Shown here: in pieces, positions 43,079 through 55,738 of the stretch
How positions within the stretch are numbered: position 1 is the first letter of the stretch
Layout: the number at the start of each line of letters is the position of its first letter
Made by a program: the position numbers and the translations under genes
Assembly (NCBI GenBank): GCA_949987705.1
Contig: OX465285.1
Span: 92,637,975-92,701,974, forward strand
Direction of reading: 5' to 3'
DNA length: 64,000 bases
From: Thereva unica
Lineage: Eukaryota; Arthropoda; Insecta; Diptera; Therevidae
Notes under the pieces: model-generated
Database searches by the model: none
Told to the model about the DNA's origin: nothing
What the model saw: only the letters and a program-made list of their open reading frames with translations

Positions 43079-45251
43079 TAGTCCATTCAAAACGCGGGGG
43101 GAAGAAAGTCGAACCCTAAAGGTTTTTGGGGTCGCTGATCACGAAAATCGATGTCCCGCGGTCCCAAAATTAGGGCGTCACCCCTAAAAATGCAAAAAAA
43201 AACCATTTTTAGGGGGTTTTCGCGATTATTTCAATAATAATGAAAACTAATGCGATGAAATGCACTTTTTTAAATATTTATTTGCGAAAGGGGCTGATTT
43301 ATACTAAATTTAGGCGAGCTTAATGGTAAGGGGTACCCCTAAATTGTTGAAAGTACCCCTAAATTGGCGAAAAATGGCAGAAATTGTAAACAAAAATTTT
43401 TTTTTAAGTTTATGCTTCAAATTCGATTGTGGGCATACTGTCAGGCAAAAATAAATTATTTACAACCCTTAAGGGGTTAAAACTACCCCTACATTATAGT
43501 TAATTGAAAACCTGGGGGGGGGGGGTGATCCAAAATAACACCGTTAAGGAAATCGAACCCTAAAGGTTTTTGGGGTCGCTGATCACGAAAATCGAGGTCC
43601 CGCGGTCCTAAAATTAGGGTGTCACCCCTAATAATGCAAAAAAAACTTTTTGGGGGGTTTTCGCGATTATTTCAGTAATAATGTAAACTAATGCGATGAA
43701 ATGCACTTTTTTTAATATTTATTTGCGAAGGGGGTTGATTTATACTAAATTAAGGCGAACTTACTATAATAAAAACAACTTTATATAAAAAAATTTAAAA
43801 AAAAATTTTGTTGGTTTTTGTTTGAAATTTGGTCCAAAAGGTATTATCAGCAAAAAAAATTAATGTTTTCAACTCTTAAGCGGGTACAACTACCCCCACA
43901 TTAAAATTGTAATAGAAACAAATTAAAATTTATTGTTTTACATTTAAATTTTATTTTCCATTTGTAATCATTACAACATTTGGAACATTTCACTATAAAC
44001 CCGTTTGTACAGAGGTTAAACCACCCATACAGGTTGCCGAGAGTGCAGCGGGGGGCGGGTGGGTGAGAGACGTCGGCAAGCGTGTGGCGCAAGTGGCGCG
44101 GGCGGAACAGGGCGGACAGCGGCTGGCGGGTGGCAGAAGGAAAGAGGGTTAAAATTTTTCCAAATGTTTTAATTATTTCATCAAATATAAAATTTTAATG
44201 CAAAACAATAAATTTCAATTTGTTCCAGTTACAATTTTAATGTGGGGGTAGTTTTACCCCCTTAAGAGTTGAAAAAATTAACTTTTGCTGATAATACCTT
44301 TTGAACCAAATTTCAAACAAAAAGCCAAAAAAAAATGTTTGGCCATTTTTTTTATATAAAGTTGTTTTTATTATAGTAGGGGTAGTTTTTACCCCTTATG
44401 GGTTGAAAATAATTTATTTGTGTCTGACAGTACGTCCACAATAGAATTTGAAGCATTAACTTGGGAAAAATTTTTTTTACAATTTTTGCCATTTGTCGCC
44501 AATTTAGGGGTAGTTTCAACCCTTTAGGACTACCCCTTATCATAAAGTTCGCCTTAATTTAGTACAAATCAACCACCTTCGCAAATAAATATTAAAAAAA
44601 GTGCATTTCATCGCACTAGTTTTCATTATTATTGAAATAATCGCGAAAACCCCCTAAAAAGGGGTGTTTTTTGCATTTTTAGGGGTGACGCCCTAGTTTT
44701 AGGACCGCGGGACCTCGATTTTCGTGATCAGCGACCCCAAAAACCTTTAGGGTACGGTTTTCTTAACGGTGTTATTTTGGAACACCCCCCCCCCCTAATT
44801 TTCAACTAACTATATTGTAGGGGTAGTTTTAACCCCTTAAGGATTGAAAATAATTTATTTTTGCCTGACAGTACGCCCACAATCGAATTTGAAGCAAAAA
44901 CTTGAAAAAAAAAAAATTACAATTTTTGCCATTTTTCGCCAATTTAGGGGTACTTTCAACCCTTTAGGGGTACCCCTTACCATTAGGCTCTCGTAAATTT
45001 AGTATAAATCAACCCCCTTCGCAAATAAATATTAAAAAAAGTGCATTTCATCGCATTAGTTTTTATTATCATTGAAATAATCGCGAAAACCCCCTAAAAA
45101 TGGTTTTTTTTTTGCATTTTTAGGGGTGACGCCCTCATTTTGGGACCGCGGGTCCTTGGTTTTCGTGATCAGCGACCCCAAAAACGTTTAGGGTTCGATT
45201 TTCTTAACGGTGTTATTTTGGATCACCATAACGCGCGTTTTGAATGGACTA
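43079..45251. mobile_element. Large foldback element with duplicated arms
   Basis: Starts TAGTCCATTCAAAACGCG and ends with the near-inverse, with TGT on both outer sides. Each arm holds two related blocks beginning near CGAACCCTAAAGGTTTTTGG (43111 and 43555; inverted copies end near 44755 and 45195). The blocks include the stretch GGGGTCGCTGATCACGAAAA and poly-G or poly-C runs (43509, 44787). The GC-rich centre (44040-44145) is unpaired. No transposase frame. Confidence 0.8.
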
Positions 45252-46026
45252 TGTAATCAATTATGGTGACTACTGTGCTCTGTTCTGTTGAAGGTCGTCG
45301 GTTTGCATTAATGTTTATTTTATAATTTTATTCTAATGGTAGTCCGCAAAGAGCTAAATATAATTTCAATGGTTACCTTAGTAAATGTTGATCGAACTAT
45401 AGGCAACCGTAACCACGAAAATGGGACCAAAAACCAAAAGACTTAATGTAGTACAATCAAAATTTAGTTATGCAAATCTAAATATTTATATAAACCTCCT
45501 TGAGGTATACAACTGAAACTATAAAAAATATTCACTTGCTTTCCTTCGACTATCGATAATACGACAGTCGTATCTGAGTAAAAAAATATCTTAAATCATG
45601 CTCAAGAAAATACCTCGTCTTTCTCTAAAACTCCCATGGCAATCAGATTAACTGCTTCCGGGATTATATGTATTTTACTTTATATGTATTCTCATATCAT
45701 GCAAAAGTGCGAGGTCTTCGAAGTGCGAGGTCTTCGAACAGCAGAGTCCAAGGTCTTCGAACGTGTGAATTACTTCTTTTCTTTAACATTTCTTCCTTTA
45801 TTTTTTTCTCTCTTTCTCTTATCTAGCGTATCTTAATATTTGTCAATTTTTAGTTTAATTTTTTTATTAATTTATATAAACTTTTCTCCATTTTTTTATT
45901 TACATACGTGTTAAAGCTTGGTAAGCTTATAATTATCTTTATGTACTAGTTAATTTTAATAAGTAATAATAATAATAAATAGCCATATGACCTTAGAAAA
46001 TGATAATTATTTGGAAATCACAGACA
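45252..46026. other. Unannotated AT-rich stretch
   Basis: No gene recognised. A short triplicated motif GAGGTCTTCGAA lies at 45710-45760. Confidence 0.4.
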
Positions 46027-46782
46027 CTCTAGATTACAAGCCCACGGCAATTTTTGGGGAGTCAGCCAAATGATACCATTTTTATACGGCATCTACATAT
46101 GTAGGTTTTGTTGATCATTGTTTTAAGTTTTAACGAATTATGTTAACGCGTATAAAGTAATCCTTTCAGGAGGGAAACAAACTTTCTTGTCGAACCCATA
46201 TATGGGCGATTCTCCAGAACCTTTAACTTGAGCTAATTGGAAGAATGAAATTTCAAATTGATAGCACAACCGTGCCATGATATTTTTTGTGTTTCTTACT
46301 TCATAAATAAATGTTTTCTGATGTAGAACGTCAAAAAATTCAATGTGCATATTTTTTTTATGAAAACATGACATGACATGGTTACAATTTTGACATTTCA
46401 AATTCGGATGGTTACAATTTGTTTCAACGCTTACTATCACAAATATAAATAGTTTTTCATTCAGATTAGCGCTAAAGACAGGCCGGAAAGTGACAGGTAA
46501 CGGAACATTTTTTCAAATTTTATTGCAATATATCGTTTTAAATGACTTCGTACTTATATCTTATTGTTCATTAATAGTTTCTTAACATTGTTGATAGCTT
46601 TTATTTTTAATCTTCTTATAAAAATTGTTATTCATAAAAATTTCGAAGCGACAAGCAGGTTAAAGGTTCTGGAGAATCGCCCATATATAGATTTTCGAGG
46701 GATATCGATTCAGACCACTATTTGCGGGTCCCTTTTCGTCCCTCTGCCTAGAGTCATCTTATTGGGGTTGCAGTGGGTTGTC

Positions 46783-49700
46783 CTATTGCTCCCTTGCTTC
46801 GACTCCCCTAGTTATCGCAAGCAGCTGATTGAAGGGAGTCTGCCTCATGTCCTCCATCCAATGGAGTCCAGTTATGGCACCCCTTTTTCTCGCCACCGCC
46901 GGACAGTGACACACTATGTGTGTGGCCGTCTCAGGTTCCTCCAGGCACATCCGACAGGTGTCATCCTCCAGAATTCCCATTCTTTTTAGGTGATACCTGA
47001 AACATCCGTGTCCTGTAATCAGTGCCACCAACCATGTGAGGGTTCTCCTTTGTATATGCAGGATCCTTCTTCTGGCTGCGGTAATCGGCAACGTAAGCAC
47101 CATCTTAGCCTGCCTACACGTGGTCATAGCGTCCCACCGTCTCCGGTGTTCCTCAGCGACCCATTTCACGATGCAGTTCCTTACCAACCTTCTGCCAATG
47201 GCAGAGTATGGCTCCGGTCCCCAGAATTCCGAGGTTGACCCCTGTTTTGCCAGGTTGTCAGCCTTTTCGTTCCCATCGATGCCTGTATGTCCTCTAACCC
47301 AAGCTAGCGCCACATTGTTTTGTTTCGCACACCTGTTCAGTTTTTGGACACATTCCAACGCCAGAGACGCATTAATCTCTGTCTGATTCATGCGCTTAAT
47401 CACAGCCTGATTGTCCAGTGCTATAAGGATACTTCTTCCCTGCATCTGACCATCATTTATGTGATCCAGCGGGTGCAGCAGAGCAAGCACTTCCGCCTGG
47501 TAGACTGAGGTGTAATTCCCCAAAGCCAGAGAGCAGGTCAGATTTAAGTCCTCTGAGAAGACTCCCGCACCTACTTTGCCGTCAATCATGGATTCGTCCG
47601 TGAAGATATATATGTCTTCCGGCCTCCATTCCGGGAGCGTTCCGTTCCCTATGAAGGTTTTATGATACCTTTCGGTCACCCTCATTTTTGTGATCCCTTC
47701 CATGGGCATCATGAGCTCCCTAATCCCTTTGATGCGATCCAGAATCTTCATGTGCCCATATAAGGCTCCTGACGCCTGCCATGCGGCATCCCGTCTCATC
47801 CGAATCGCTGAGGCTGCCGCAGTCTTCATCACCTGGAGATCTAACGGCAGCAGACCTAGCAGCGCCTCCAATGCCGCGGCGGATGTGGTGCGGAAAGCAC
47901 CGCTCACACCTACGCTGGCCATTCTTTGCACCTGGTCCAAATGCCTCTTGACGGTTTTCTGTGTGACTTTAGTCCACCAGATCACCGAGGCATAAGTTAT
48001 GATGGGTCTCACCATCATGGTATATGTCCAGTATGCTAACCTTGGTGAGATACCCCACCTTTGTCCACATACTCTTCTGCACTGGTGAAGCACCCTTGTC
48101 GCCTTCTTAATTTTCTCTTCAACGTGGTATTTCCAGGTTAGCCGCGAGTTCCAGATACACCCAGATACTTGACCATCCCAGACACCTTGATCCTCGATCC
48201 AAAAACCATGAGGGGCTGAAAATCCAGATCTTTAATCTTCCTAGTGAAGATTATCGCGTCTGTCTTATTGGCATTTATGGTGAGGCCCTGTTCCGTACAC
48301 CACTGCTCAACCACTTGGAGTGCATTCCTCATGATATCTGCGGTAGTGCTCATAAACTTGCCACGTGCCACAATCGCTACATCATCTGCATACCCAACGG
48401 TATGCACGCCCATTACTTCTAGCCGCCTGAGCAGAGTGTCCACAGTGATGTTCCACAGGAGGGGCGATAGGACCCCGCCCTGTGGGAATCCCTTGCTGAC
48501 CCTCCCTCGAAGCCGCGAGTCTCCTGTCTGAATCCTTACCGCTCTGTTTTTCAGCATGCTGTCCATCCACCTTACAATCATGGGGCTGACCTCGCGCCTC
48601 ACCAGAGCGTCTTTGAGGTTGTTGAACTGTATCTTGTCGAAGGCGCCTTCGATGTCCATAATTACGGCCATCGCTATGCCTCCGGTATACAGTTCCCCCT
48701 CGGCTACTCGCATCAATTGGTGAAGTGCCGTTTCTGTAGATCTGCCAGCCTGGTAAGCGTGCTGGCTTCTACTTAAAGGGTGCCTCCTTAGCATAGTACT
48801 CTCCAGGTGGTCTGCCACCACTCTTTCCATTGTTTTCAACAGAAAGGATGTTAGGCTGACCGGCGTGGAGGACTTCGCCTCGGTGCAGTCCTTCTTGCCT
48901 GGCTGAGGGAGAATACCACTTTGGTTTCCCTCCACACCGCCGGAATGTATCCTGTTGCTAGACAGGTAACGAATATTCCCCTAAGCCTGGGTGCAATGAT
49001 TTCTTTGCCCCATTGGAGCAGCGCAGGGAACATTCCGTCACGCCCCGATGTCTTGAAGGGAGAGAATGTATCTATTGCACGTCTCACCCCTTGCTCTGTC
49101 ACCACCCCGTTAGCCTCCTCTCGGTTCATCCTTGTAGCCATTCTGTTACGAATAGCCCAAGATTTACCCGAGATATAGCTGCCAGGAAAGTGAACTTCCA
49201 TCAGGATCCTGTTGGTTTCCTCCAGCGTCTCCGCCATCCTCCCCGACGAGTCACGAACGAGTCCGACTTTGGAGACCGGGTCCCTGGAGATCATTTTCTG
49301 AAGTCTGCTGGCCTCAGATATGCTCTCCATGTTCGAGCAGAAGTCCCTCCACGACTCCCTTTTCCGTCGTCGCAGAGTTTGTTTCATTTATCTTTTCTTG
49401 GCTTTGTAATTCTCCCAGGCAACCGGGTCATTGCACCTCATCGCTTGGTTGAAAGCCCTTCTGACCTCTTTCTTCAGTTTCTCCAGTTCCCTACACCACC
49501 AGGGTGTGGGATCATGGTCATCCACTGACGTAAGAGGACACGCCACTCGAAAAGCGTTCTCTATCGCTGTCTGCAGGACATGCAACTGAGACTCTGCTTC
49601 TCTTGTGGTTTTCGGTGCCCTTGGCACGCGCTCCCCGAGATTCCTGCGCCACATTTCAGTATATCTAGACGTGTCCGTGTTGCGGGGAATTCTCGTTGTT

Positions 49701-50434
49701 CTAATTCCGTCTCCCCTGCCCGGGGTTCCGTACGCTATCTCAAATGAAATGGCTCTGTGATCTGACATAGTCGTCCGATCCATCACCTCCCAGTTGGTCA
49801 GTCTTGTCAACATCCGGTTGCTGCATAGAGCTATATCAATGACTTCCCTTCGTCTAGCATCGACGAAGGTTGGTTCTGTCCCTCTATTTGCAATAACTAG
49901 ATTGTTGCATTCCACAAATTCGAGCAAAGCCTCTCCTCTATGGTTGTCGTTGGTGCTTCCCCACAATGTGTTGTGTGCATTTGCGCCGCAACCAACTATT
50001 AGCCCTGTGCCTTATTCGCCACAGGTAATAACCAGAATTTCCAACTCCCTGGTGGGCGGAGGATCTGGCGAATCGTACGGAAGGTAGGCTGAGGCTAGAA
50101 TGAAAGCCCCACTTCCAGTACCTACGCGTACTGCTGTGAGATCTGGTGTGCACAAGTGCGGCAGTAAAACCGCCTGCACTTCGTGTTTCACCAGCACACA
50201 CGTCCTCACTATTTCATTCGCATTGGGAACGTACAGAGTGTCAAAGCTCCCAGATAGTCCCCTAATCCTACCCTTGTAGATCCAGGGTTCCTGTATGAGA
50301 GCAATATCCAGCTTCATCTCACCGAAGCCTCGCGTCATCATTGCTGATGCTGCTCTGCTATGGTGAAGATTCAACTGGCAAACCTTTAATTGCCGGAACT
50401 GGCCCACCTCCCGCCCAGCTGACGAGGATTCCAT
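46783..50434 (-). pseudogene. Non-LTR ORF2: endonuclease, RT, RNase H (broken)
   Basis: Starts at ATG 50434, overlapping the ORF1 stop (TGAAATG). APE endonuclease: QLNLHHSRAA, IQEPW, and SDHRAI near 49765. A TAA at 50012-50014 and a stop at 49388-49390 are in frame. A frameshift lies near 48925 and another between 48138 and 48093. RT: FPQGGVLSPLLWN near 48480 and YADDVAIVARG near 48370. RNase H: FTDESMIDGKVGAGVF near 47590, ALDNQAV near 47420 and WVRGHTGIDGNEKADNLA near 47270. A C-terminal CxxC...HxxxxC zinc motif lies near 46900. Homology is continuous across the breaks, so this was one protein. Confidence 0.88.
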
Positions 50435-50435
50435 T

Positions 50436-51629
50436 TCACTGGTCCCCTTGTTCAGCTGCCTTTCCGGCCGGCTCTACCATTTCCTCCGGCTTGTCCTTCT
50501 GGAATCGCACGTAGGCAAGGTCCAGCCCGCAGTTGAGTTTCCCCCCTGCATGCCTGACCGCCTCCGCCTCCTCCTTCGGACACCATACGGTGAGAATGGT
50601 ACCGCCGTTTTTCGCGTCACCATATCTACCTATTCGACTGACCCTCCACTTAGAAGTGTCCGTCACACAGGCATTTTGACGACGTAATCTGGCTAGGATG
50701 GTTTCCTTGCTCTCCGGCGAACCGGGAACTCGGATGATCATCCTCCTCACATCCTTAAGGATGTGAAGGCGCTCCAATCTCAGATTGACTCCTTCCCATA
50801 GGTCAGTCATCTTTCCGACAGCTTCGTACAGCCAGGCCTTGGATTTTTGGTTCACGCACCTGAGTGCAATGACCCCGTCCTCCAAGTCTACCTCGGTAAT
50901 ACCGATGTTGCCAGCGTTGTCAGGCAGAGAGTCTAGTGCCTTAAGCAAGGCCGCTTTAAAAACGGTTACCTGCTTCGTGCCCAAACCCTCCTCCCTTCCA
51001 TCGTCGGCCACACCCAAACGGAGGTCACTGCTTGCTATGCCTGCGTAGGTATTCTCCGCCCCAGGCTCCGCACGCACGACCCCCGAGACAGAAGGGTTGA
51101 CTCCTCCCTGTTTTACAGGCTGAGGTTGTCCACCCTTCCTTTCCCTGGCCTTATCCTCCCCTTCGACAGTAGAACCCACAGCTGAAGTGCAGAGACTTTC
51201 TTCTCTAAACCTCTTCGCGGGTCCCACCTCCTCCGGAGTGGACTCGGCCGATCCCCCAACAGAAGTTGCCTTCTTCTGTCTTTTGCGCTCCCTCTTCCTC
51301 TTCTGCTTCAGCTGCTTTCGCAGCCTCTTTTCCGAGTCGGATTCCTGCGCTAACGTAGGCCCAGAGCCGGCTGACCTCTTGACACATTGCTGCGTCGCAT
51401 TGTCCACCTTCTCTGAGGATACCTCCAGGTTCAGCTTCACTAGCTCGCTCGCCGCCGCTTCTACGCTTTCCTGCGTGACTGCGTTGACATGCGAGTCGTC
51501 CACCTCCCTGTTCCTAACAAGCACTAGATGGCCTCCCCCAGAATCCATGAGGCCGACCTCCGTAGAGGGTGGATTTCCCTGGCTTGCAGGTTTACCACCT
51601 GGGGTACAAATTTCCTTTGTTTTTTCCAT
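50436..51629 (-). CDS. Non-LTR ORF1 protein, DUF4780-like
   Basis: 397 aa, unbroken. The first half is low-complexity and charged, with a basic cluster (KRKRERKRQKK) near residues 130-142. The second half (about 230-385) is a compact domain with the DUF4780-type pattern (VFKAALLKALDSL..., IIRVPGSPESKETILARL..., TILTVWCP) found in ORF1 proteins of some insect non-LTR elements. No CCHC knuckle. The stop overlaps the ORF2 start, which suggests coupled translation. Confidence 0.75.
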   Translation of the reverse strand: MEKTKEICTPGGKPASQGNPPSTEVGLMDSGGGHLVLVRNREVDDSHVNAVTQESVEAAASELVKLNLEVSSEKVDNATQQCVKRSAGSGPTLAQESDSEKRLRKQLKQKRKRERKRQKKATSVGGSAESTPEEVGPAKRFREESLCTSAVGSTVEGEDKARERKGGQPQPVKQGGVNPSVSGVVRAEPGAENTYAGIASSDLRLGVADDGREEGLGTKQVTVFKAALLKALDSLPDNAGNIGITEVDLEDGVIALRCVNQKSKAWLYEAVGKMTDLWEGVNLRLERLHILKDVRRMIIRVPGSPESKETILARLRRQNACVTDTSKWRVSRIGRYGDAKNGGTILTVWCPKEEAEAVRHAGGKLNCGLDLAYVRFQKDKPEEMVEPAGKAAEQGDQ

Positions 51630-52250
51630 TGCTTTTACGTATCTATCTTAGTCAGGGCGTCCTACCGGGACCACGCAAGCCTCACCACCACGTCAAGGTG
51701 AGGTGTCGAACCCATAAGTATGTTCCATGAAAAAAGTACGGCTCTATAAAAATGTGTTCATTTCATGAAATAGTATTAAAGTCATTAAATTAGATATTGA
51801 CCACCTCTATACTAACAAAAAAGAGAGGATTGAGTCGGGCTTTTCTCATCTTTTAACCACCAAATATATACGGCATAGCCACAAAATGGTTTTATGAAAT
51901 GCGAAATGTACAAATGCTGTAGAGGAATAAATCACCTTTGCGGTGGTGGTAAATTTGCAGAAATTGAAAAACTCCTCTGGTTACCGGTACCGTTATTTTT
52001 GTATGGCAGTAGGTTCTAGGAGCTTATTTTTTTATAATAAATCAATATGAGAATTGCCGCGCAAGAATGTTTGGTCGAAAAACCACCCCTCTGGATGGCA
52101 TATTAGACTTACCTCTTTGATCACGTATACTGCGCAAAAGTGACGGCATAGTGCCTAAAGTTTTGGTCTCACTAGGAAGTATCGACCTGCATATAATTTA
52201 TGCTGTTTCACATGACCCTCCAAAAATTACCGTGGGCTTGTAGTCTACTC

Positions 52251-53639
52251 CAGTTATATTAAAAAAGAAGATAAAACTCAACTTTTTCGTCCAACAACAA
52301 ATCTTAAAAAATATGAAACTTGACTTGCCTAAAAAATTTCAAAAAAATCTACCTTAAACAAATGTAATGCATTACTTTAAATTTGTTTTTCCCCTCTATC
52401 TCATAACCCTTTCAGGGACATTACACGTTGAATTCGAGAGTGAATTTGCCCCTGGTTGATTACTTTGATTTGAAAAGAAAATACAATTTATTAAAATTGT
52501 GAAGCTATATAAAAGTTGTTTAATATGGAACACAATGCTTCCACGCTGCAGAGCGACCACGCAAGCAATTCCTACTCTTGCGAATATAAAACTTATTTAA
52601 ATAGTTATGTATGTGTGTTTACGCTACCCAACGTTTTCCCCTTCAGGTGCAACTGACAATGAGATTTGGCAAGGGATTTCATCATCCCTGCATGAACAAC
52701 TTTAGCAATAAAAGCCAACGGATTTAATTAAAATTTCGACAAATAAATTCATCCTGGTAATAACCCAAAGACATTACAGAGTAAAATAGTATTCCTAAAA
52801 CACAGTCTCGTCCTAATTTGCATATTTCTCTTTTTTACTTTCCCGAGTTGGCTGGTGTATTTGTGTGCCTGTGTTTATCTGCAGCACATTATAATTTCCT
52901 GAGATAAATTAGCGCAAAACTTTTTCCATCGCCTTTTTCACTTTTTTATGATAATTTCCACAGCCCTTATCTCACGGTGTCGTCATTTGAAATGGAATTT
53001 TCTAGAGTTGTGGAAAATGAAAAGGTATGGGAAGGCTCTAGAGGTGAGAAACGATACAAATTATGCAAATGAGTGTGTTGAAGCGCCGAGTTAAGTTCAC
53101 GCTCATTAATCTTCCTCATATCGTCCTGTTATACCCTGTTCAGCGGTATTTTGCGGTGTTTAACATGCTGCTTGAAAATTGTCCAGATGAACGAGACCAG
53201 GCGGTAGGGACGCGATGAGTTTAGGTTTCTGGCCTTTCCCCACAATTTTAAATTAGTCTTTTGTTTGCCCAAATAAATTTTAATTCTTGGCATCACTGTG
53301 GCGTACAAAATGAATATCGCAAAAACAAATAATTTATGAAATTTATTAATTGCTTCAAAATATTGAAAACCTTTTTCCTCTCAATTTTTATTGGTTACTA
53401 CTGGTCAGTTAGCTTGCTTATGTGTAACATTAAGATATATACTTATTTGAATCAGTAGTCATCGTACAGTAGGGATTTCGAATTGTAGGTATGAATAATT
53501 TTTATTTTTAAAGAAACAAAATAAATCTAATGATGCAGTTATTTTATTTCATATGTCTATTATCTAAATAAAAAAAAACTTCAGGTTTCCAATGTACCGT
53601 CAACTCAAAAAATACCAAAAATAAAAAACACACCGAAAT
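52251..53639. other. Unannotated AT-rich stretch
   Basis: No gene, repeat or RNA recognised in about 1.4 kb. Confidence 0.4.
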
Positions 53640-54300
53640 TTATGGTCGCAAAAGTAATCGTTCACTGTAAAATTTAAGCAATAGTGGCTTAGTTAAAAAA
53701 GTTAATATTCTTGTAGAACCTCCTGTAGCATCTGTAACTACTTTGAGCCTTCGGGGCATTGATTCCACCAACTTCCTAGTGACTTCCGATGATAGGTTTT
53801 GCCACTCCTGTTGAATTTTGGTTTTGAGTTGGTCCTTATTAGTAATATCGGTCGTCCTGATTCGTCCTTTCAATTCGTCTCTAAGATGCTCAATGGGATT
53901 GAGGTCAAGTGATTGTGGCGGCGTTCCAAGAATATGCGGGCATCGTAGGGAGATCCATTGCATCACGAAGTGGGCCTTATGTTTCGCATTGTTATCCTGT
54001 TGGAAATTAAAACAATTCCACTTCTTTCAGCACTAGGGACGAGATTGTCCTGCAGGATCTTTAAATAGACTTTGGCTTCCATTACGCCATCGATAAAAAT
54101 TAATTTTCCGACTCCATTTCAGGACATACAGCCCCAAACCATGACACCTCCACCTCCGTGTTTGACCGTGGGAATGAGGCTCCTGGAATGTAGGGCTTCT
54201 CCCTTCTTGCGCCATACTAAATTTCGACCATCCATTCATGCATTTCCTATGGGCTTTATTGTGATGTAGTCTCCATTAATATTTAGGCTCACTACTCTAT
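53640..54300 (-). pseudogene. Tc1-like transposase remnant
   Basis: Minus strand. From about 54240 the frame shows VWRKKGEALHSRS, VKHGGGGVMVWGCMS (then an in-frame TGA in place of Trp) and LIFIDGVM. After a frameshift it shows FQQDNNAKHKAHFV (second catalytic Asp) and PPQSLDLNPIEHL (third catalytic acidic residue) near 53890, ending PRRLKVVTDATGGST. The N-terminal DNA-binding half is missing. Terminal repeats were not found. Confidence 0.85.
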
Positions 54301-54385
54301 TATTATTCATGTCTATAGTAGAGTAGTGTACTATTTTGAAGACTCTGTCTTTGTACATAAATTGTTAAATAAATAAATATCAAAT

Positions 54386-54834
54386 ACCCAAGAAGGGTAA
54401 AGAAAAAAGTAACCCAGCTAAACTTCGGTCAATTAGTCTGCTTTCAAATATCAGTAAGCTGTTTGAAATAGTGATTAATAGATCATTCAATTCGAATTTC
54501 GGGCAGATCATGACACTATTAATACTTTGACGAAATTGGTATCAGACATACACTGGAGCTTCATGAAAGACCAGTGCACTGGAGCATGCCTGATCGATTT
54601 TGAGAAGGCATTTGATTCAGTATGGATCGAAGGTACTCTCTACAAACTGGTCAGAATCGGCATGTCAGCACCTTAGCTATACACGATTTATAATAAGATT
54701 TCAAAGAAGAAGTACGTCGTCAAAAGTGGCAACTCAACATCTAGTATGTTCTTTGACATTAAAAATGGTCTGCAACAGGGTGCGGCAAACTCGCCGCTCT
54801 TATTTAATATCTTTACGAGTGACCTAATAAGTCA
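54386..54834 (+). pseudogene. Jockey-like RT fragment
   Basis: Plus-strand remnant with KLRSISLLSNISKLFEIV, then ACLIDFEKAFDSVW (first RT catalytic Asp) near 54590 and NGLQQGAANSPLLFNIFTSDL near 54765-54830. At least one stop and several frame changes. Ends abruptly before the YADD box. Confidence 0.8.
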
Positions 54835-55738
54835 CCTGGATTGTGTACAGGCTTCGAATCCCGGCCAGCCCCATGGTCCTTCGCCTTTTCCACTTTCCCA
54901 CCTTCATAACTTCGCTTCTCTCTTCTTCCCTCTTCTGTCATAGCCTTCCCTAGTTCTCCCCGCTCCACCAAGCGCATGCCATCGGTTGGTTGATGAGATT
55001 CGACTCGTTTCAGGAGGCATAACACTCCAGCGAGTTGTTGTCGATGTCCCGATGTCAGAGTCGCGAAATGGTTGCAAGCAGGTGGAATAAAAATATCGCG
55101 GCTAGGTTGTAACAGTTCCTTCCTCTCTTCTCTCTCTGTTATATCTTCCGGCTAGAGCTGCTGTTCGACAGTATATACGGAAAAAATAGATTGTCGACAG
55201 TACAAAGAGACTTTCCCCTAAGCCTCTAGTCTGTCACATAAAAAAAATGCTTTTCTATAGCAGGCAACTAGGCCTACGGGTCAAGGCAGATCATGCTATT
55301 AAGCCTTGATGAGACCGACTTTAACTTGTGGTTGCCCAGTGTCGTTCAACATATCTCTTTTTATTTGGAAAAGCTTCAGGTTTTTGGAAGAAAATGCTAA
55401 AGGGCTTCACGAAGTTTAACGCCGAATTTTCTCTATAATAAGGCATTTCTTAATATGAGCGACAATTTCATAATCAATTTGATTCGATGCCATATCTGCT
55501 GTGCAAAGGGGAAAAGACCTATATGCATTATAGGTCAAAATGGCTTTGTATGGATTTTTTGATTTAAAATATTCATATTTATCCCTAAAAAAATTTCAGA
55601 CTGATAGCACTTTTTAATAAAAAGTTTTCTTTTTGGACATTTACTTTATATGCGTCGGTTTGAATTATTTTCAAACCGAAAAAAACGCACAAAGCAGCCA
55701 TGATCTCTTAAATCTTTTGACCATTGCACAAATTGTGG
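54835..55738. other. Unannotated stretch
   Basis: No gene recognised. Near 54850 the sequence GCTTCGAATCCCGGCC resembles a Pol III B box, as in tRNA-derived SINEs, but no A box or full tRNA shape is visible. Confidence 0.3.

Larger units (their letters stand above)
46201..51703 (-). mobile_element. APE-type non-LTR retrotransposon with RNase H
   Basis: Flanked by a 13-bp direct repeat TGTCGAACCCATA (46188-46200 and 51704-51716), as left by target-primed reverse transcription. Minus-strand order: 5' UTR (51630-51703), ORF1 (51629-50436), ORF2 with endonuclease, RT and RNase H (50434-46783), 3' UTR to 46201. RNase H in ORF2 and the DUF4780-like ORF1 point to the I/LOA group. No poly(A) tail is seen. 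ORF2 has two stops and two frameshifts. The 582-bp 3' UTR contains a 33-bp inverted repeat (about 46196-46229 and 46661-46694). Confidence 0.83.
46027..52250. mobile_element. Possible TIR element interrupted by the non-LTR retrotransposon
   Basis: ATTACAAGCCCACGGCAATT with flanks at 46027-46064 is inverted, with a few changes, at 52218-52250. Removing the nested retrotransposon would leave a unit of about 0.7 kb. The arms are only about 35 bp and no transposase is seen. Confidence 0.35.

Noticed and set aside
46138..46440. 100-aa minus-strand frame
   Set aside because: It crosses the target duplication and the end of the non-LTR element, so it cannot be an old gene; no domain.
54846..54870. 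tRNA-derived SINE head near a B-box-like motif
   Set aside because: Only a partial B box; no A box, no tail and no second copy in the window.
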